Shown: positions 46,014-55,191 of the stretch, in pieces
How positions within the stretch are numbered: position 1 is the stretch's first letter
How the letters are laid out: every line of letters begins with the position of its first letter
Origin: Streptomyces venezuelae
GTDB taxonomy: Bacteria; Actinomycetota; Actinomycetes; Streptomycetales; Streptomycetaceae
Length of the DNA: 64,000 bases
Direction of reading: 5' to 3'
Assembly (NCBI RefSeq): GCF_008642295.1
Contig: NZ_CP029190.1
Span: 4,261,501-4,325,500 of the forward strand
The notes under the pieces: model-generated
Seen by the model: the letters and a program-made list of their open reading frames with translations, nothing else
The model's database searches: none
Told to the model about the DNA's origin: nothing
Program-made: the position numbers and the translations under genes

Positions 46014-46033
46014 GTTAGTCAGTAATAACTAAC
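46014..46033. promoter_or_regulatory. Operator O2 before the MFS efflux gene
   Basis: GTTAGTCAGTAATAACTAAC, 20 bp, has the same ends and overall length as O1 (GTTAGTGATTGAGCACTAAC). It lies 16 bp before the GTG start of the MFS gene. Confidence 0.7.
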
Positions 46034-46049
46034 ACCCTCAGGGGGAATC

Positions 46050-47558
46050 GTGACCGACCGGCAAGACGCCACCCTCCGCGGACCCGCCATCTGGGCGCTC
46101 GTCCTCACCGGCGCTGCCAGCTTCATGGCCGCCCTCGACAACCTCGTCGTCACCACCGCCCTCCCCGCCATCCGCGAGGACCTCGGCGGAAAGCTGGAAG
46201 ACCTCGAATGGACGGTGAACGCCTACACCCTCACCTTCGCCGTCCTCCTCATGTTCGGCGCCGCCCTCGGGGACCGCTTCGGCCGCCGCCGGCTCTTCAT
46301 CGCCGGCCTCGCGATCTTCACCGGCGCCTCCGCCGCCGCCGCGCTCTCGCCCGGCGTCGACGCGTTGATCGCCGCCCGCGCCGTCCAGGGCGTCGGCGCC
46401 GCGATCATGATGCCGCTCACCCTCACCCTGCTCACCGCAGCCGTCCCCGCCGCCCGCCGCGGTATGGCCCTCGGCATCTACGGAGCGGTCGGCGGCATCG
46501 CCGTCGCCAGCGGCCCGCTCATCGGCGGCAGCCTCACCGAGCACATCTCCTGGCAGTGGATCTTCTGGCTCAACGTCCCGATCGGCCTGGCCCTGATCCC
46601 GCTCGCCCGCCTGCGCCTCGCCGAATCCACCGCCCCCGGCGCCCGCCTCGACATCCCCGGCACCCTGCTCGTCAGCACGGGCCTCTTCGGCATCGTCTAC
46701 GGCCTGGTCAACGCGCACGCCGACGGCTGGACCAGCGCCCCCGTCCTGACCGGCCTGATCGTCGGCAGCGTCCTGGTCGCCGCATTCGTCCGCCATGGCT
46801 TCCGCAACCCCGGCGCCATGCTCCCCATGCGCCTCTTCCGCAACCGCGGCTTCTTCGGCATCAACATCGCCAGCCTGCTGATGTACCTCGGCATGTTCGG
46901 CTCGATCTTCCTGCTGAGCCAGTTCATGCAGGGCGTACTCGGCTACTCGCCCACCCAGGCTGGCCTGCGCCTGCTGCCCTGGACCGCCGTGCCCATGGTC
47001 GTCGCCCCGATCGCCGGCATCCTCTCCGACCGCATCGGCGGCCGGCCGGTGGTCGCCGCCGGCCTCGCCTTCCAGGCCGCCGGCCTGGCCTGGTTCGCAG
47101 TCAGCATCGCCCCCGATGCCTCCTACGCCGCCCAGCTCCCCGCCCTGATCCTCAGCGGCATCGGCATGGGGCTGTACTTCGCCCCCGCCGCCAACGTGGT
47201 GATGTCCACCGTCCGCCCCGCCGAGCAGGGCATCGCCTCCGGAGCCAACAACGCCCTCCGGGAGGTCGGCGGCGCCCTCGGCGTCGCGGTCCTGGCCTCG
47301 GTCTTCTCCGCCGCAGGCGGCTACGAGACCCCGCAGGCCTTCAGCGACGGCACCGTCCCCGCCCTGTGGATCGGCGCCGCCGCGGTCGGTGTCGCCGCCC
47401 TGCTGGCCCTGCTGATCCCCGCCGGCCGCACGCCCACCGACCACCCCGCCACCGACCACCCCGCCACCGACCACCCCGCCACCGACCACCCCGCCACCGG
47501 CCATCCCGGAGCCGACGGCGACAGCGCCCTCGAGACCACCGCCAAGATCCCCGCGTAA
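46050..47558 (+). CDS. MFS drug exporter, DHA2 (14-TM, EmrB/QacA) family
   Basis: 502 residues, GTG 46050. Fourteen hydrophobic segments; motif A GAALGDRFGRRRLFIAG after helix 2, motif C GGIAVASGPLIGGSLTEH in helix 5 (proton antiport signature), ALDNLVVTTALPAI in helix 1 with the DHA2 acidic residue. Exports hydrophobic compounds in exchange for protons. The cytosolic tail carries four to five TDHPA repeats. The gene for the small ABM-like protein follows after 18 bp. Confidence 0.9.
   Translation: MTDRQDATLRGPAIWALVLTGAASFMAALDNLVVTTALPAIREDLGGKLEDLEWTVNAYTLTFAVLLMFGAALGDRFGRRRLFIAGLAIFTGASAAAALSPGVDALIAARAVQGVGAAIMMPLTLTLLTAAVPAARRGMALGIYGAVGGIAVASGPLIGGSLTEHISWQWIFWLNVPIGLALIPLARLRLAESTAPGARLDIPGTLLVSTGLFGIVYGLVNAHADGWTSAPVLTGLIVGSVLVAAFVRHGFRNPGAMLPMRLFRNRGFFGINIASLLMYLGMFGSIFLLSQFMQGVLGYSPTQAGLRLLPWTAVPMVVAPIAGILSDRIGGRPVVAAGLAFQAAGLAWFAVSIAPDASYAAQLPALILSGIGMGLYFAPAANVVMSTVRPAEQGIASGANNALREVGGALGVAVLASVFSAAGGYETPQAFSDGTVPALWIGAAAVGVAALLALLIPAGRTPTDHPATDHPATDHPATDHPATGHPGADGDSALETTAKIPA
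47436..47510 (+). repeat. 15-bp tandem repeat encoding (TDHPA)n in the MFS tail
   Basis: Four exact 15-bp units (ACCGACCACCCCGCC, 47436-47495) plus one diverged unit (47496-47510). The repeat is in frame, giving a His/Asp-rich tail that could bind a metal. Confidence 0.85.
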
Positions 47559-47576
47559 CGAGGAAGGAATACGACC

Positions 47577-47975
47577 ATGCCCGACATCCCGTGGATCACC
47601 CCCACCGCTCCCGCCCCCGACGCCGAGGTCTACGTCATGGCCTCCCGATTCGAGACCGAGACCCTGTTCGGCGCGATCAAGTTCTTCCTCAAGTCGCCCG
47701 GCATCATCCGGCAGATCCGCACCGCCCCCGGCGCCCACGGCGTCGCCCTCCGGGCCCGGATCGGCTCCCGCACCTTCCTGACCCTCTCCGCCTGGCAGGA
47801 CCGCGACGCCCTCTACCGCTTCGCCGGCAGCGAGCCGCACCGCACCAGCTCCCGCGCGGCTGCCGCGTACATGAGGGAATCCGCCTTCACCTTCTGGTCC
47901 GCAAAGGCCTCCGACCTGCCCCTGACCTGGGACGAGGCCGAGCGCAGGCTTGCCGAACGGAAGCCCTCGCACTGA
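47577..47975 (+). CDS. Small dimeric alpha-beta barrel (ABM/DUF3291-like) protein
   Basis: 132 residues, ATG 47577 with GAGGAAGG upstream. EVYVMASRFETETLFGAIKF at the N-terminus and RIGSRTFLTLSAWQDRDALY in the middle, then FAGSEPHRTSSRA, fit monooxygenase-like or heme-degrading-fold proteins. Catalytic residues cannot be fixed. As the last gene of the TetR-controlled unit it might modify the exported compound. Confidence 0.65.
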   Translation: MPDIPWITPTAPAPDAEVYVMASRFETETLFGAIKFFLKSPGIIRQIRTAPGAHGVALRARIGSRTFLTLSAWQDRDALYRFAGSEPHRTSSRAAAAYMRESAFTFWSAKASDLPLTWDEAERRLAERKPSH

Positions 47976-47999
47976 ACGCCCGGCGCCTGCCGGGACAGC

Positions 48000-48040
48000 A
48001 CGGTCCGTGGCCCAGCCGGGAAGCCGGGGCCACGGACCGT
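48000..48040 (+). terminator. Terminator overlapping the murB promoter
   Basis: 14-bp perfect stem (48000-48013 with 48027-48040), 13-base loop. Its last base is the first base of the TACTCT box (48040-48045) of murB. Confidence 0.75.
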
Positions 48041-48052
48041 ACTCTTGTCCCC

Positions 48053-49108
48053 GTGCAGGAACTCCACGACGCCCCCCTCGCCCCGCTGACCACCTTCCGC
48101 CTCGGCGGCCCGGCGACCCGCCTGGTCACCGCGACCACCGACGACGAGGTCGTCGCCGCCGTCCGCGCCGCGGACGAGAGCGGCACCCCCCTCCTGATCA
48201 TCGGCGGCGGCAGCAACCTGGTCATCGGCGACCGGGGCTTCGACGGCACCGCCCTGCGCATCGCCACCACCGGCTTCGGCCTCACCGGCACCACCCTGGA
48301 GCTCGCCGCCGGCGAGAACTGGAGCGACGCCGTCGCCCGCACCGTGGCCGCCGGACTCGCGGGCATCGAATGCCTCGCCGGAATCCCCGGCTCCGCAGGC
48401 GCCACCCCGATCCAGAACGTCGGCGCATACGGCCAGGAAGTCTCCAGCACCATCACCGAGGTCGTCGCCTACGACCGAACCCGCGGCGAAACGGTCACCC
48501 TCACCAACGCCGAGTGTGCCTTCTCGTACCGCCACAGCACCTTCAAGGACCAGCCCGACCGGTACGTCGTCCTCCGCGTCCGCTTCGCCCTGGAGGACGC
48601 CGGCGGCCTCTCCGCGCCGATCAAGTACCCCGAGACCGCCCGCGCCCTCGGCGTCGAGGCCGGCGACCGGGTCCCGGCCGCCACTGCCCGGGAAACCGTC
48701 CTGCGGCTGCGCTCGGGCAAGGGCATGGTCCTCGACCCCGCCGATCACGACACCTGGTCCGCCGGCTCCTTCTTCACCAACCCGATCCTGACCGACCGGG
48801 CGTACGCGGACTTCCTCGCCCGGGTCCAGGAGCGGCTCGGCGCCGAGACCGTCCCCCCGGCCTACCCGGCCGGCCAGGGCCGTACGAAGACCAGCGCGGC
48901 CTGGCTGATCGACAAGGCCGGCTTCACCAAGGGCTACGGCACCGGCCCCGCCCGGATCTCCACCAAGCACACCCTCGCCCTCACCAACCGCGGCGGGGCC
49001 ACCACCGAGGACCTGCTCGCCCTGGCCCGCGAGGTCGTCGCCGGCGTGCACGCCGCCTTCGGCGTCACCCTGGTCAACGAGCCGGTGACGGTAGGCGTCA
49101 GCATCTGA
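48053..49108 (+). CDS. murB: UDP-N-acetylenolpyruvoylglucosamine reductase
   Basis: FAD enzyme of peptidoglycan precursor synthesis, reducing UDP-GlcNAc-enolpyruvate to UDP-MurNAc with NADPH. 351 residues. GTG 48053 lies 7-8 bp after a TACTCT box, so translation may start at the first base of the mRNA. TTFRLGGPA and IIGGGSNLVI bind FAD; GIPGSAGATPIQNVGAYGQE and YRHSTFK line the site; GSFFTNP contains the proton-donating serine; KTSAAWLIDKAGFTKGYG and the C-terminal Glu region complete it. Orientation and neighbours match other Streptomyces. Confidence 0.93.
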   Translation: MQELHDAPLAPLTTFRLGGPATRLVTATTDDEVVAAVRAADESGTPLLIIGGGSNLVIGDRGFDGTALRIATTGFGLTGTTLELAAGENWSDAVARTVAAGLAGIECLAGIPGSAGATPIQNVGAYGQEVSSTITEVVAYDRTRGETVTLTNAECAFSYRHSTFKDQPDRYVVLRVRFALEDAGGLSAPIKYPETARALGVEAGDRVPAATARETVLRLRSGKGMVLDPADHDTWSAGSFFTNPILTDRAYADFLARVQERLGAETVPPAYPAGQGRTKTSAAWLIDKAGFTKGYGTGPARISTKHTLALTNRGGATTEDLLALAREVVAGVHAAFGVTLVNEPVTVGVSI

Positions 49109-49525
49109 ATGCGGTGTCCCCTGCACGGGGCCGGTACGGACCCCACCCGCCTGGTGGGACGCTCGATCCGCAGAATCGTCGCGTCCTGGCACCTCTATGA
49201 CGGCGAACGCTCCGAGGCACCCCTCGACATCTGGCTGACCGACAGCGAGGGCGAGTCCACCCGGATCAGCACCGGCTCCGACGGCTGCCTGATCGTGGAG
49301 TGCGCAGAACCCCACGAGCCGTACGACATGGGGGAGTGGGGCCGGATCGAGGTCGGCGAGGACCTCGGCGAGCACCCCTTCCTGCGCCATCTGGGTGACA
49401 TCGTCACCGCCGTCGCCGAGTTCGCCGACCCGGCCACCGGGCGCACCCTGCTGGAGGTCGGCTTCGCCGACGGCGACCGGGTCCGCGCCGACTGCTGGGA
49501 AGGCGACCTCCGGCTCACCCGCTGA
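49109..49525 (+). CDS. Conserved hypothetical protein
   Basis: 138 residues, ATG directly after the murB stop, so probably coupled. Acidic, no membrane segment or signal. Contains LVGRSIRRIVASWHLYDG, DSEGESTRISTGSDGCLIVE and GDRVRADCWEGDLRL, suggesting a small beta-rich protein. I do not recognise the family. Convergent with the adenosine-deaminase-like gene (28-bp gap). Confidence 0.65.
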   Translation: MRCPLHGAGTDPTRLVGRSIRRIVASWHLYDGERSEAPLDIWLTDSEGESTRISTGSDGCLIVECAEPHEPYDMGEWGRIEVGEDLGEHPFLRHLGDIVTAVAEFADPATGRTLLEVGFADGDRVRADCWEGDLRLTR

Positions 49526-49553
49526 GCCCCTGCCCCTGCCCTGCCCCTGGGCC

Positions 49554-50573
49554 TCAGCCGACCAGCCAGTGGTCGATCCCGCCGAGCAGCTTCGCCTGTA
49601 CGTCTTCCGGTGCCGCCGAACCGCGCACCGACTGCCGGGCCAGCTCGGCCAGCTCCGCGTCCGTGAAGGCGTGGTACCGACGGGCGATCTCGTACTGCGC
49701 CGCCAGCCGCGAGCCGAAGAGCAGCGGATCGTCGGCCCCCAGCGCCAGGGGCACCCCGGCCTCGAAGAGGGTGCGCAGCGGGACGTCCTCCGGCTTCTCG
49801 TAGACCCCCAGCGCCACATTGGAGGCCGGGCAGACCTCGCAGGTGATCTGCCGGTCCGCGAGCCGTTGCAGCAGCCGCGGGTCCTCGGCCGCCCGGACGC
49901 CGTGCCCGATCCGGGCCGCGTGCAGATCGTCCAGGCAGTCCCGGACGGAGGCCGGCCCGGTCAGCTCACCGCCGTGCGGGGCCGCGAGCAGCCCGCCCTC
50001 GCGCGCGATGGCGAAGGCCCGGTCGAAATCGCGGGCCATACCGCGCCGCTCGTCGTTGGAGAGCCCGAAGCCCACCACCCCGCGGTCGGCGTAGCGGACC
50101 GCGAGCCGGGCCAGGGTGCGGGCGTCCAGCGGGTGCTTCATCCGGTTGGCGGCGATCAGTACCCGCATGCCGAGACCGGTGTCCCGGGATGCGGATTCCA
50201 CCGCGTCCAGGATGATCTCGACGGCCGGAATCAGACCGCCCAGCAGCGGCGCGTACGAGGTGGGGTCGACCTGGATCTCCAGCCAGCCGCCACCGTCCCG
50301 GACGTCCTCCTCGGCAGCCTCGCGGACCAGCCGCCGGATGTCGTCGGGCTCCCGCAGGCAGGAGCGCGCAGCGTCGTACAGCCGCTGGAAGCGGAACCAG
50401 CCGCGCTCGTCGGTGGCGCGCAGTTTGGGCGGCTCTCCGGCGGTCAGCGCGTCGGGCAGCCGTACGCCGTACTTGTCGGCGAGCTCCAGCAGGGTCGACG
50501 GGCGCATCGACCCGGTGAAGTGCAGGTGCAGGTGGGCTTTCGGCAGAAGCGTGAGATCGCGTACGTGCTCCAT
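49554..50573 (-). CDS. Adenosine deaminase-family protein
   Basis: 339 residues, ATG 50573. TIM-barrel deaminase: LPKAHLHLHFTGSM (metal His pair), PHGGELTGP (catalytic Glu in H-x-G-E), RIGHGVRA (metal/cat His) and GADDPLLF (metal Asp). Compared with classical adenosine deaminase (ELHVHLDGS, HAGE), the ribose-contacting Asp after the His pair is Thr and the preceding Glu is His, so substrate preference may differ. Streptomyces carry several paralogues; adenosine itself is not assured. Confidence 0.85.
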   Translation of the reverse strand: MEHVRDLTLLPKAHLHLHFTGSMRPSTLLELADKYGVRLPDALTAGEPPKLRATDERGWFRFQRLYDAARSCLREPDDIRRLVREAAEEDVRDGGGWLEIQVDPTSYAPLLGGLIPAVEIILDAVESASRDTGLGMRVLIAANRMKHPLDARTLARLAVRYADRGVVGFGLSNDERRGMARDFDRAFAIAREGGLLAAPHGGELTGPASVRDCLDDLHAARIGHGVRAAEDPRLLQRLADRQITCEVCPASNVALGVYEKPEDVPLRTLFEAGVPLALGADDPLLFGSRLAAQYEIARRYHAFTDAELAELARQSVRGSAAPEDVQAKLLGGIDHWLVG

Positions 50574-50660
50574 CCGGTGATCCTGCCGTATGCGTCACCC
50601 GTTCGGCAGCCCATTCCCTGAACGGGACCTTGCCCGAACGTGAATACGGGGCCCGGAACG

Positions 50661-50700
50661 CCGGAGCGGCGGCACCCCCGCAGGGGTGCCGCCGCTCCGG
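50661..50700 (-). terminator. aspC terminator
   Basis: Perfect 18-bp stem (50661-50678 with 50683-50700), CGCA loop, 28 bp past the aspC stop on the minus strand. Longest perfect hairpin in this part of the window. Confidence 0.88.
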
Positions 50701-50728
50701 ACCGGGTCCGCCCCGGCCGGGCCCAGGC

Positions 50729-51955
50729 CTACGCCTTGGCCTCGGCCAGCAGCTTCTGGATCCGGGACACGCCCTCCACCAGGTCCTCGTCGCCCAGGGC
50801 GTACGAAAGACGCAGGTAGCCCGGGGTGCCGAAGGCCTCGCCCGGGACCACGGCGACCTCGACCTCGTCCAGGATCAGGGAGGCGAGCTCGGCGGAGGAG
50901 GCCGGGCGCTGCCCGCGGATCTCCTTGCCCAGCAGGGCCTTGACCGAGGGGTACGCGTAGAAGGCGCCCTCGGGGGTCGGGCAGACCACGCCGTCGATCT
51001 CGTTCAGCATCCGGACCATGGTCTGGCGGCGGCGGTCGAAGGCCGTCCGCATCTCCGCCACGGCGTCCAGGTTGCCGGAGACGGCGGCCAGCGCGGCGAT
51101 CTGCGCCACGTTGGAGACGTTGGAGGTGGCGTGCGACTGCAGGTTGGTCGCGGCCTTGATGATGTCCTTCGGGCCGATCACCCATCCGACCCGCCAGCCG
51201 GTCATCGCGTACGTCTTGGCGACGCCGTTGACGATGATGCAGCGGTCGGCCAGCGCGGGCACCAGCACCGGCAGCGAGGTGAACTTCGCGTCGCCGTAGA
51301 CCAGGTGCTCGTAGATCTCGTCGGTCAGCACCCACAGGCCGTGCTCGGCGGCCCACTCGCCGATGGCGCGGGCGTCCTCCTCGCTGTAGACCGCACCGGT
51401 CGGGTTCGAGGGGGAGACGAAGAGGACGACCTTGGTGCGCTCGGTGCGCGCGGCCTCGAGCTGCTCGACGGAGACCCGGTAGCCGGTGGTCTCGTCGGCG
51501 ACCACCTCGACCGGGACACCGCCGGCGAGCTGGATGGACTCGGGGTAGGTGGTCCAGTACGGGGCCGGGACGATGACCTCGTCGCCCGGGTCGAGGATGG
51601 CGGCGAAGGCGTTGTAGATGGCCTGCTTGCCGCCGTTGGTGACCAGGACCTGGGCCGGGTCGACCTGGTAACCGGAGTCGCGCAGGGTCTTCTCGGCGAT
51701 GGCCTTCTTGAGCTCCGGGAGGCCGCCGGCCGGCGTGTAGCGGTGGAACTTCGGGTCGCGGCAGGCCTCGACGGCGGCCTCGACGATGTAGTCCGGGGTC
51801 GGGAAGTCGGGCTCGCCCGCCCCGAAGCCGATCACCGGGCGTCCGGCGGCCTTGAGGGCCTTGGCCTTGGCGTCCACGGCGAGGGTGGCGGACTCGGAGA
51901 TGGCGCCGATACGGGCGGAAACCCGGCGCTCGGAGGAAGGCGTTGCAGAGGTCAT
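50729..51955 (-). CDS. aspC: Pyridoxal-phosphate aminotransferase (aspartate aminotransferase)
   Basis: 408 residues, ATG 51955. Class I fold: [61 protein letters not shown] (PLP aspartate) and [16 protein letters not shown], where the lysine forms the Schiff base; GYLRLSYA has the carboxylate-binding Arg. It exchanges aspartate/2-oxoglutarate with oxaloacetate/glutamate. Position next to tRNA-Trp and secE is as in other Streptomyces. A frame extension to 52048 is not supported. Confidence 0.92.
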   Translation of the reverse strand: MTSATPSSERRVSARIGAISESATLAVDAKAKALKAAGRPVIGFGAGEPDFPTPDYIVEAAVEACRDPKFHRYTPAGGLPELKKAIAEKTLRDSGYQVDPAQVLVTNGGKQAIYNAFAAILDPGDEVIVPAPYWTTYPESIQLAGGVPVEVVADETTGYRVSVEQLEAARTERTKVVLFVSPSNPTGAVYSEEDARAIGEWAAEHGLWVLTDEIYEHLVYGDAKFTSLPVLVPALADRCIIVNGVAKTYAMTGWRVGWVIGPKDIIKAATNLQSHATSNVSNVAQIAALAAVSGNLDAVAEMRTAFDRRRQTMVRMLNEIDGVVCPTPEGAFYAYPSVKALLGKEIRGQRPASSAELASLILDEVEVAVVPGEAFGTPGYLRLSYALGDEDLVEGVSRIQKLLAEAKA

Positions 51956-52111
51956 GGGGCCAATCGTCCCAGACGGAAAACGGCCGCGGCACCCTGTTTC
52001 AGAGAGCGGACGGAACACCTCCGTAGCGTCTCGGCGCCGTCTCCGCACGTCCTCCAGGGGCCCTCGGGTGCGCCTCGGGAACGGCTGCGGCCGGGCCGCT
52101 GATCAATCCTG

Positions 52112-52141
52112 TTCGACGTCGGGCCGCAGAACACGTACACT
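52112..52141 (+). promoter_or_regulatory. Promoter ahead of tRNA-Trp/secE/nusG
   Basis: TTCGAC (52112-52117), 18-bp spacer, TACACT (52136-52141). The -10 region lies in GCAGAACACGTACA, shared with the promoter of the lipoprotein gene at 55192. Confidence 0.5.
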
Positions 52142-52224
52142 CACCTGTCGTTGGACCTCAGCAGCCGCTCCGGATCGCGTGTACTCCGTGCACCCGCTCG
52201 GATGCGGTAGGTTGGGGGACGCAA

Positions 52225-52297
52225 AGGGTCGTAGCTCAATTGGTAGAGCACTGGTCTCCAAAACCAGCGGTTGGGGGTTCGAGTCCCTCCGGCCCTG
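52225..52297 (+). tRNA. tRNA-Trp (CCA)
   Basis: 73 nt, acceptor AGGGTCG/CGGCCCT, anticodon loop CTCCAAA with CCA at 52258-52260, T-arm GGGGG-TTCGAGT-CCCTC. Precedes secE by 105 bp, the usual bacterial arrangement. Confidence 0.95.
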
Positions 52298-52402
52298 CTC
52301 CACACTCCTTCGCCGGATGTGTGCGCAGGTACGTACTTCGATGCACCGCCGTGCGGCTCAACCGGGCGCGGCACGGCCATGACCCGGATTCAGGTGAGAG
52401 AC

Positions 52403-52684
52403 GTGACGGACGCCCTGGGCTCCATCGACATGCCTGATGCCGAGGACGAGACCCGCGAGAAGAAGGCCCGCAAGGGCGGCAAGCGCGGAAAGAAGGGCCC
52501 TCTGGGCCGCCTCGCGCTCTTCTACCGCCAGGTCGTGGCGGAGCTCCGCAAGGTCGTATGGCCCACTCGCAGCCAGCTGACGACGTACACCACCGTGGTG
52601 ATTGTCTTCGTGCTCATCATGATCGGTCTGGTGACCGTGATTGACTATGGGTTCCAGGAAGCCATCAAGTTCGTCTTCGGCTGA
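52403..52684 (+). CDS. secE: Preprotein translocase subunit SecE
   Basis: 93 residues, GTG 52403 after AGGTGAG. One C-terminal transmembrane helix (TVVIVFVLIMIGLVTVIDY, about 65-83) preceded by the conserved amphipathic segment FYRQVVAELRKVVWPTRSQL. The N-terminus is acidic then Lys-rich. It clamps the SecY channel. The frame upstream to 52271 crosses tRNA-Trp and is not coding. Confidence 0.94.
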   Translation: MTDALGSIDMPDAEDETREKKARKGGKRGKKGPLGRLALFYRQVVAELRKVVWPTRSQLTTYTTVVIVFVLIMIGLVTVIDYGFQEAIKFVFG

Positions 52685-52768
52685 TCCCCGCGGAGGGCGG
52701 CGCCTTGATGGGTGCCGCCCGTTTTCGCATGTTCCACCCATTTTTGTATCCAGGAAGAAGCCGCCACC

Positions 52769-53650
52769 GTGTCTGACCCGAACCTGAACGTGAGCCCCGA
52801 CTCCGTCGAGTCCGTCGAGGACGAGCTCGACATCGTCGAGGCGGCGGACGCTGTGGACCCTGACGAGGTCGAGATCGCCGACGCCGAGGCGGGCGAGCCG
52901 GCCGAGGAAGCGGCCCTGCACATCGAGGACGAGGCCGCCGAGGCCGATGCCGAGGAGGCCCAGGAGGCCCCCGAGGCCGTCGCCGAGGCCGAGGTCGAGG
53001 CGGAGGAGGCTCCGGAGGAGCCGGCCGAGCCCGTCGACCCGATCCAGGCCCTGCGCGACGAGCTCCGCGTGCTCCCCGGCGAGTGGTACGTGATCCACAC
53101 CTACGCCGGCTACGAGAAGCGCGTGAAGGCCAACCTGGAGCAGCGCGCCGTCTCGCTGAACGTCGAGGAGTTCATCTACCAGGCCGAAGTGCCCGAGGAA
53201 GAGATCGTCCAGATCAAGAACGGCGAGCGCAAGAACGTCCGGCAGAACAAGCTGCCCGGTTACGTTCTCGTCCGAATGGATCTGACGAACGAGTCCTGGG
53301 GCGTCGTCCGCAACACCCCCGGCGTCACCGGCTTCGTGGGCAACGCCTACGACCCGTACCCGCTGACCCTGGACGAGATCGTCAAGATGCTCGCCCCGGA
53401 GGCCAAGGAGAAGGCCGAGAAGGCTGCCGCCGAGGCGGCCGGTCTCCCGGCGCCCGCCGTCAAGCGCACCATCGAGGTCCTGGACTTCGAGGTCGGCGAC
53501 TCGGTCACCGTCACCGACGGCCCGTTCGCCACGCTGCAGGCGACCATCAACGAGATCAACCCCGACTCGAAGAAGGTCAAGGGCCTCGTCGAGATCTTCG
53601 GCCGCGAGACCCCGGTCGAGCTCAGCTTCGACCAGATCCAGAAGAACTGA
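52769..53650 (+). CDS. nusG: Transcription termination/antitermination factor NusG
   Basis: 293 residues, GTG 52769. The first 108 residues are a very acidic Glu/Ala extension, usual in Streptomyces. The NGN domain follows ([43 protein letters not shown]), then a linker of charged Ala/Glu, and the KOW domain ([20 protein letters not shown]). Binds RNA polymerase and couples it to Rho or the ribosome. Distance of 84 bp from secE. Confidence 0.94.
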   Translation: MSDPNLNVSPDSVESVEDELDIVEAADAVDPDEVEIADAEAGEPAEEAALHIEDEAAEADAEEAQEAPEAVAEAEVEAEEAPEEPAEPVDPIQALRDELRVLPGEWYVIHTYAGYEKRVKANLEQRAVSLNVEEFIYQAEVPEEEIVQIKNGERKNVRQNKLPGYVLVRMDLTNESWGVVRNTPGVTGFVGNAYDPYPLTLDEIVKMLAPEAKEKAEKAAAEAAGLPAPAVKRTIEVLDFEVGDSVTVTDGPFATLQATINEINPDSKKVKGLVEIFGRETPVELSFDQIQKN

Positions 53651-53674
53651 TCTTCTGGCACACCGTCTTCCGGA

Positions 53675-53709
53675 CAGGTCAGACCGGCCCCTCAGGGCGG
53701 TCTGACCTG
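53675..53709 (+). terminator. Terminator between nusG and rplK
   Basis: Perfect 12-bp stem (53675-53686 with 53698-53709), followed by CTCGGTTTTC. 24 bp after the nusG stop. Confidence 0.82.
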
Positions 53710-53716
53710 CTCGGTT

Positions 53717-53745
53717 TTCAGCCCCGCACCCATACCCGTTATCGT
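53717..53745 (+). promoter_or_regulatory. Putative rplK promoter
   Basis: TTCAGC (53717-53722), 17-bp spacer, TATCGT (53740-53745); a leader of about 65 bases would follow. The leader has a GCCTCCA...TGGAGGC hairpin (from about 53756) that might take part in ribosomal-protein autoregulation. Confidence 0.45.
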
Positions 53746-53815
53746 GGTGCGGTATGCCTCCATCCGGATGACCGGTTGGAGGCTGGAAAACTCTCACTAG
53801 GACCCGGAGAGAGCA

Positions 53816-54250
53816 ATGCCTCCCAAGAAGAAGAAGGTCACGGGGCTTATCAAGCTCCAGATCAACGCCGGTGCGGCCAACCCGGCCCCGCCGGTCGGCC
53901 CCGCGCTCGGCCAGCACGGCGTCAACATCATGGAGTTCTGCAAGGCCTACAACGCCGCGACCGAGTCGCAGCGTGGCATGGTCGTGCCGGTGGAGATCAC
54001 GGTCTACGAGGACCGCACCTTCACCTTCGTGACGAAGACCCCCCCGGCCGCCCGCCTGATCCTCAAGGCCGCGGGTGTGGAGAAGGGCTCCGGCGAGCCG
54101 CACAAGACCAAGGTCGCCAAGCTCACCGAGGCCCAGGTCCGCGAGATCGCCACGGTCAAGCTTCCCGACCTGAACGCCAACGACCTGGACGCCGCGTCGA
54201 AGATCATCGCCGGCACCGCCCGCTCCATGGGCATCACGGTCGAAGGCTGA
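53816..54250 (+). CDS. rplK: 50S ribosomal protein L11
   Basis: 144 residues, ATG 53816 after [29 protein letters not shown] and [19 protein letters not shown] are the conserved N-terminal domain; the C-terminal rRNA-binding domain ends [20 protein letters not shown]11 forms the GTPase-associated centre with 23S rRNA and is needed for RelA activation. Followed by rplA after 88 bp. Confidence 0.97.
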
Positions 54251-54338
54251 TCCAGCCTCTCAGCAGTAATCAGTGGTAGGGCCAAGCGCTGGTCCGCACC
54301 ACGACTCCACACCTGAAGCAACAACAACAGGAGCAGAA

Positions 54339-55067
54339 GTGAAGCGCAGCAAGACTCTCCGCGCTGCGGACGCCAAGGTCGACCGGGAGAAGCAGTACGC
54401 CCCGCTCGAGGCCGTCCGTCTCGCCAAGGAGACCTCGTCCGTCAAGTTCGATGCGACCGTCGAGGTTGCCTTCCGCCTGGGTGTCGACCCGCGCAAGGCC
54501 GACCAGATGGTCCGCGGCACCGTGAACCTCCCGCACGGCACCGGCAAGACCGCCCGGGTCCTGGTCTTCGCGACCGGTGACCGTGCTGCAGCCGCGGAAG
54601 CCGCCGGCGCCGACATCGTCGGCAACGACGAGCTGATCGACGAGATCGCCAAGGGCAACCGCCTGAACGAGTTCGACGCGGTTGTCGCCACCCCGGACCT
54701 CATGGGCAAGGTCGGCCGCCTCGGCCGCGTGCTCGGTCCCCGTGGCCTGATGCCGAACCCGAAGACCGGCACGGTCACCATGGACGTGGCGAAGGCTGTC
54801 ACGGACATCAAGGGCGGCAAGATCGAGTTCCGTGTCGACAAGCACTCGAACCTGCACTTCATCATCGGCAAGGTCTCCTTCACCGATGAGCAGCTGGTCG
54901 AGAACTACGGCGCGGCCCTGGAGGAGATCCTCCGTCTGAAGCCGTCCGCCGCGAAGGGCCGCTACGTCAAGAAGGCCGCCCTGAGCACCACCATGGGCCC
55001 CGGCATCCAGCTGGACCCGAACCGCACCCGCAACCTCCTCGTCGAGGAGGACCCGGCCGCGGTCTGA
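54339..55067 (+). CDS. rplA: 50S ribosomal protein L1
   Basis: 242 residues, GTG 54339 after [57 protein letters not shown] and [15 protein letters not shown] identify the family. L1 builds the ribosomal stalk and in many bacteria represses its own operon. A strong terminator follows. Confidence 0.97.
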   Translation: MKRSKTLRAADAKVDREKQYAPLEAVRLAKETSSVKFDATVEVAFRLGVDPRKADQMVRGTVNLPHGTGKTARVLVFATGDRAAAAEAAGADIVGNDELIDEIAKGNRLNEFDAVVATPDLMGKVGRLGRVLGPRGLMPNPKTGTVTMDVAKAVTDIKGGKIEFRVDKHSNLHFIIGKVSFTDEQLVENYGAALEEILRLKPSAAKGRYVKKAALSTTMGPGIQLDPNRTRNLLVEEDPAAV

Positions 55068-55104
55068 TCAGGCCGGGCCTGACGGCCCCCTGATGAGTGG
55101 CTGA

Positions 55105-55150
55105 ACATCGGGCCCCTCGCACCCCCTCCAGGGTGCGGGGGGCCCGATGT
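55105..55150 (+). terminator. rplA terminator
   Basis: 20-bp stem (55105-55124 with 55131-55150, one G-U), 6-base loop. It isolates rplKA from the downstream lipoprotein gene and rplJL. Confidence 0.88.
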
Positions 55151-55191
55151 CGTATGTCGTGCTCCGGTACGAAAATTCCGGGCGGGCGGCG

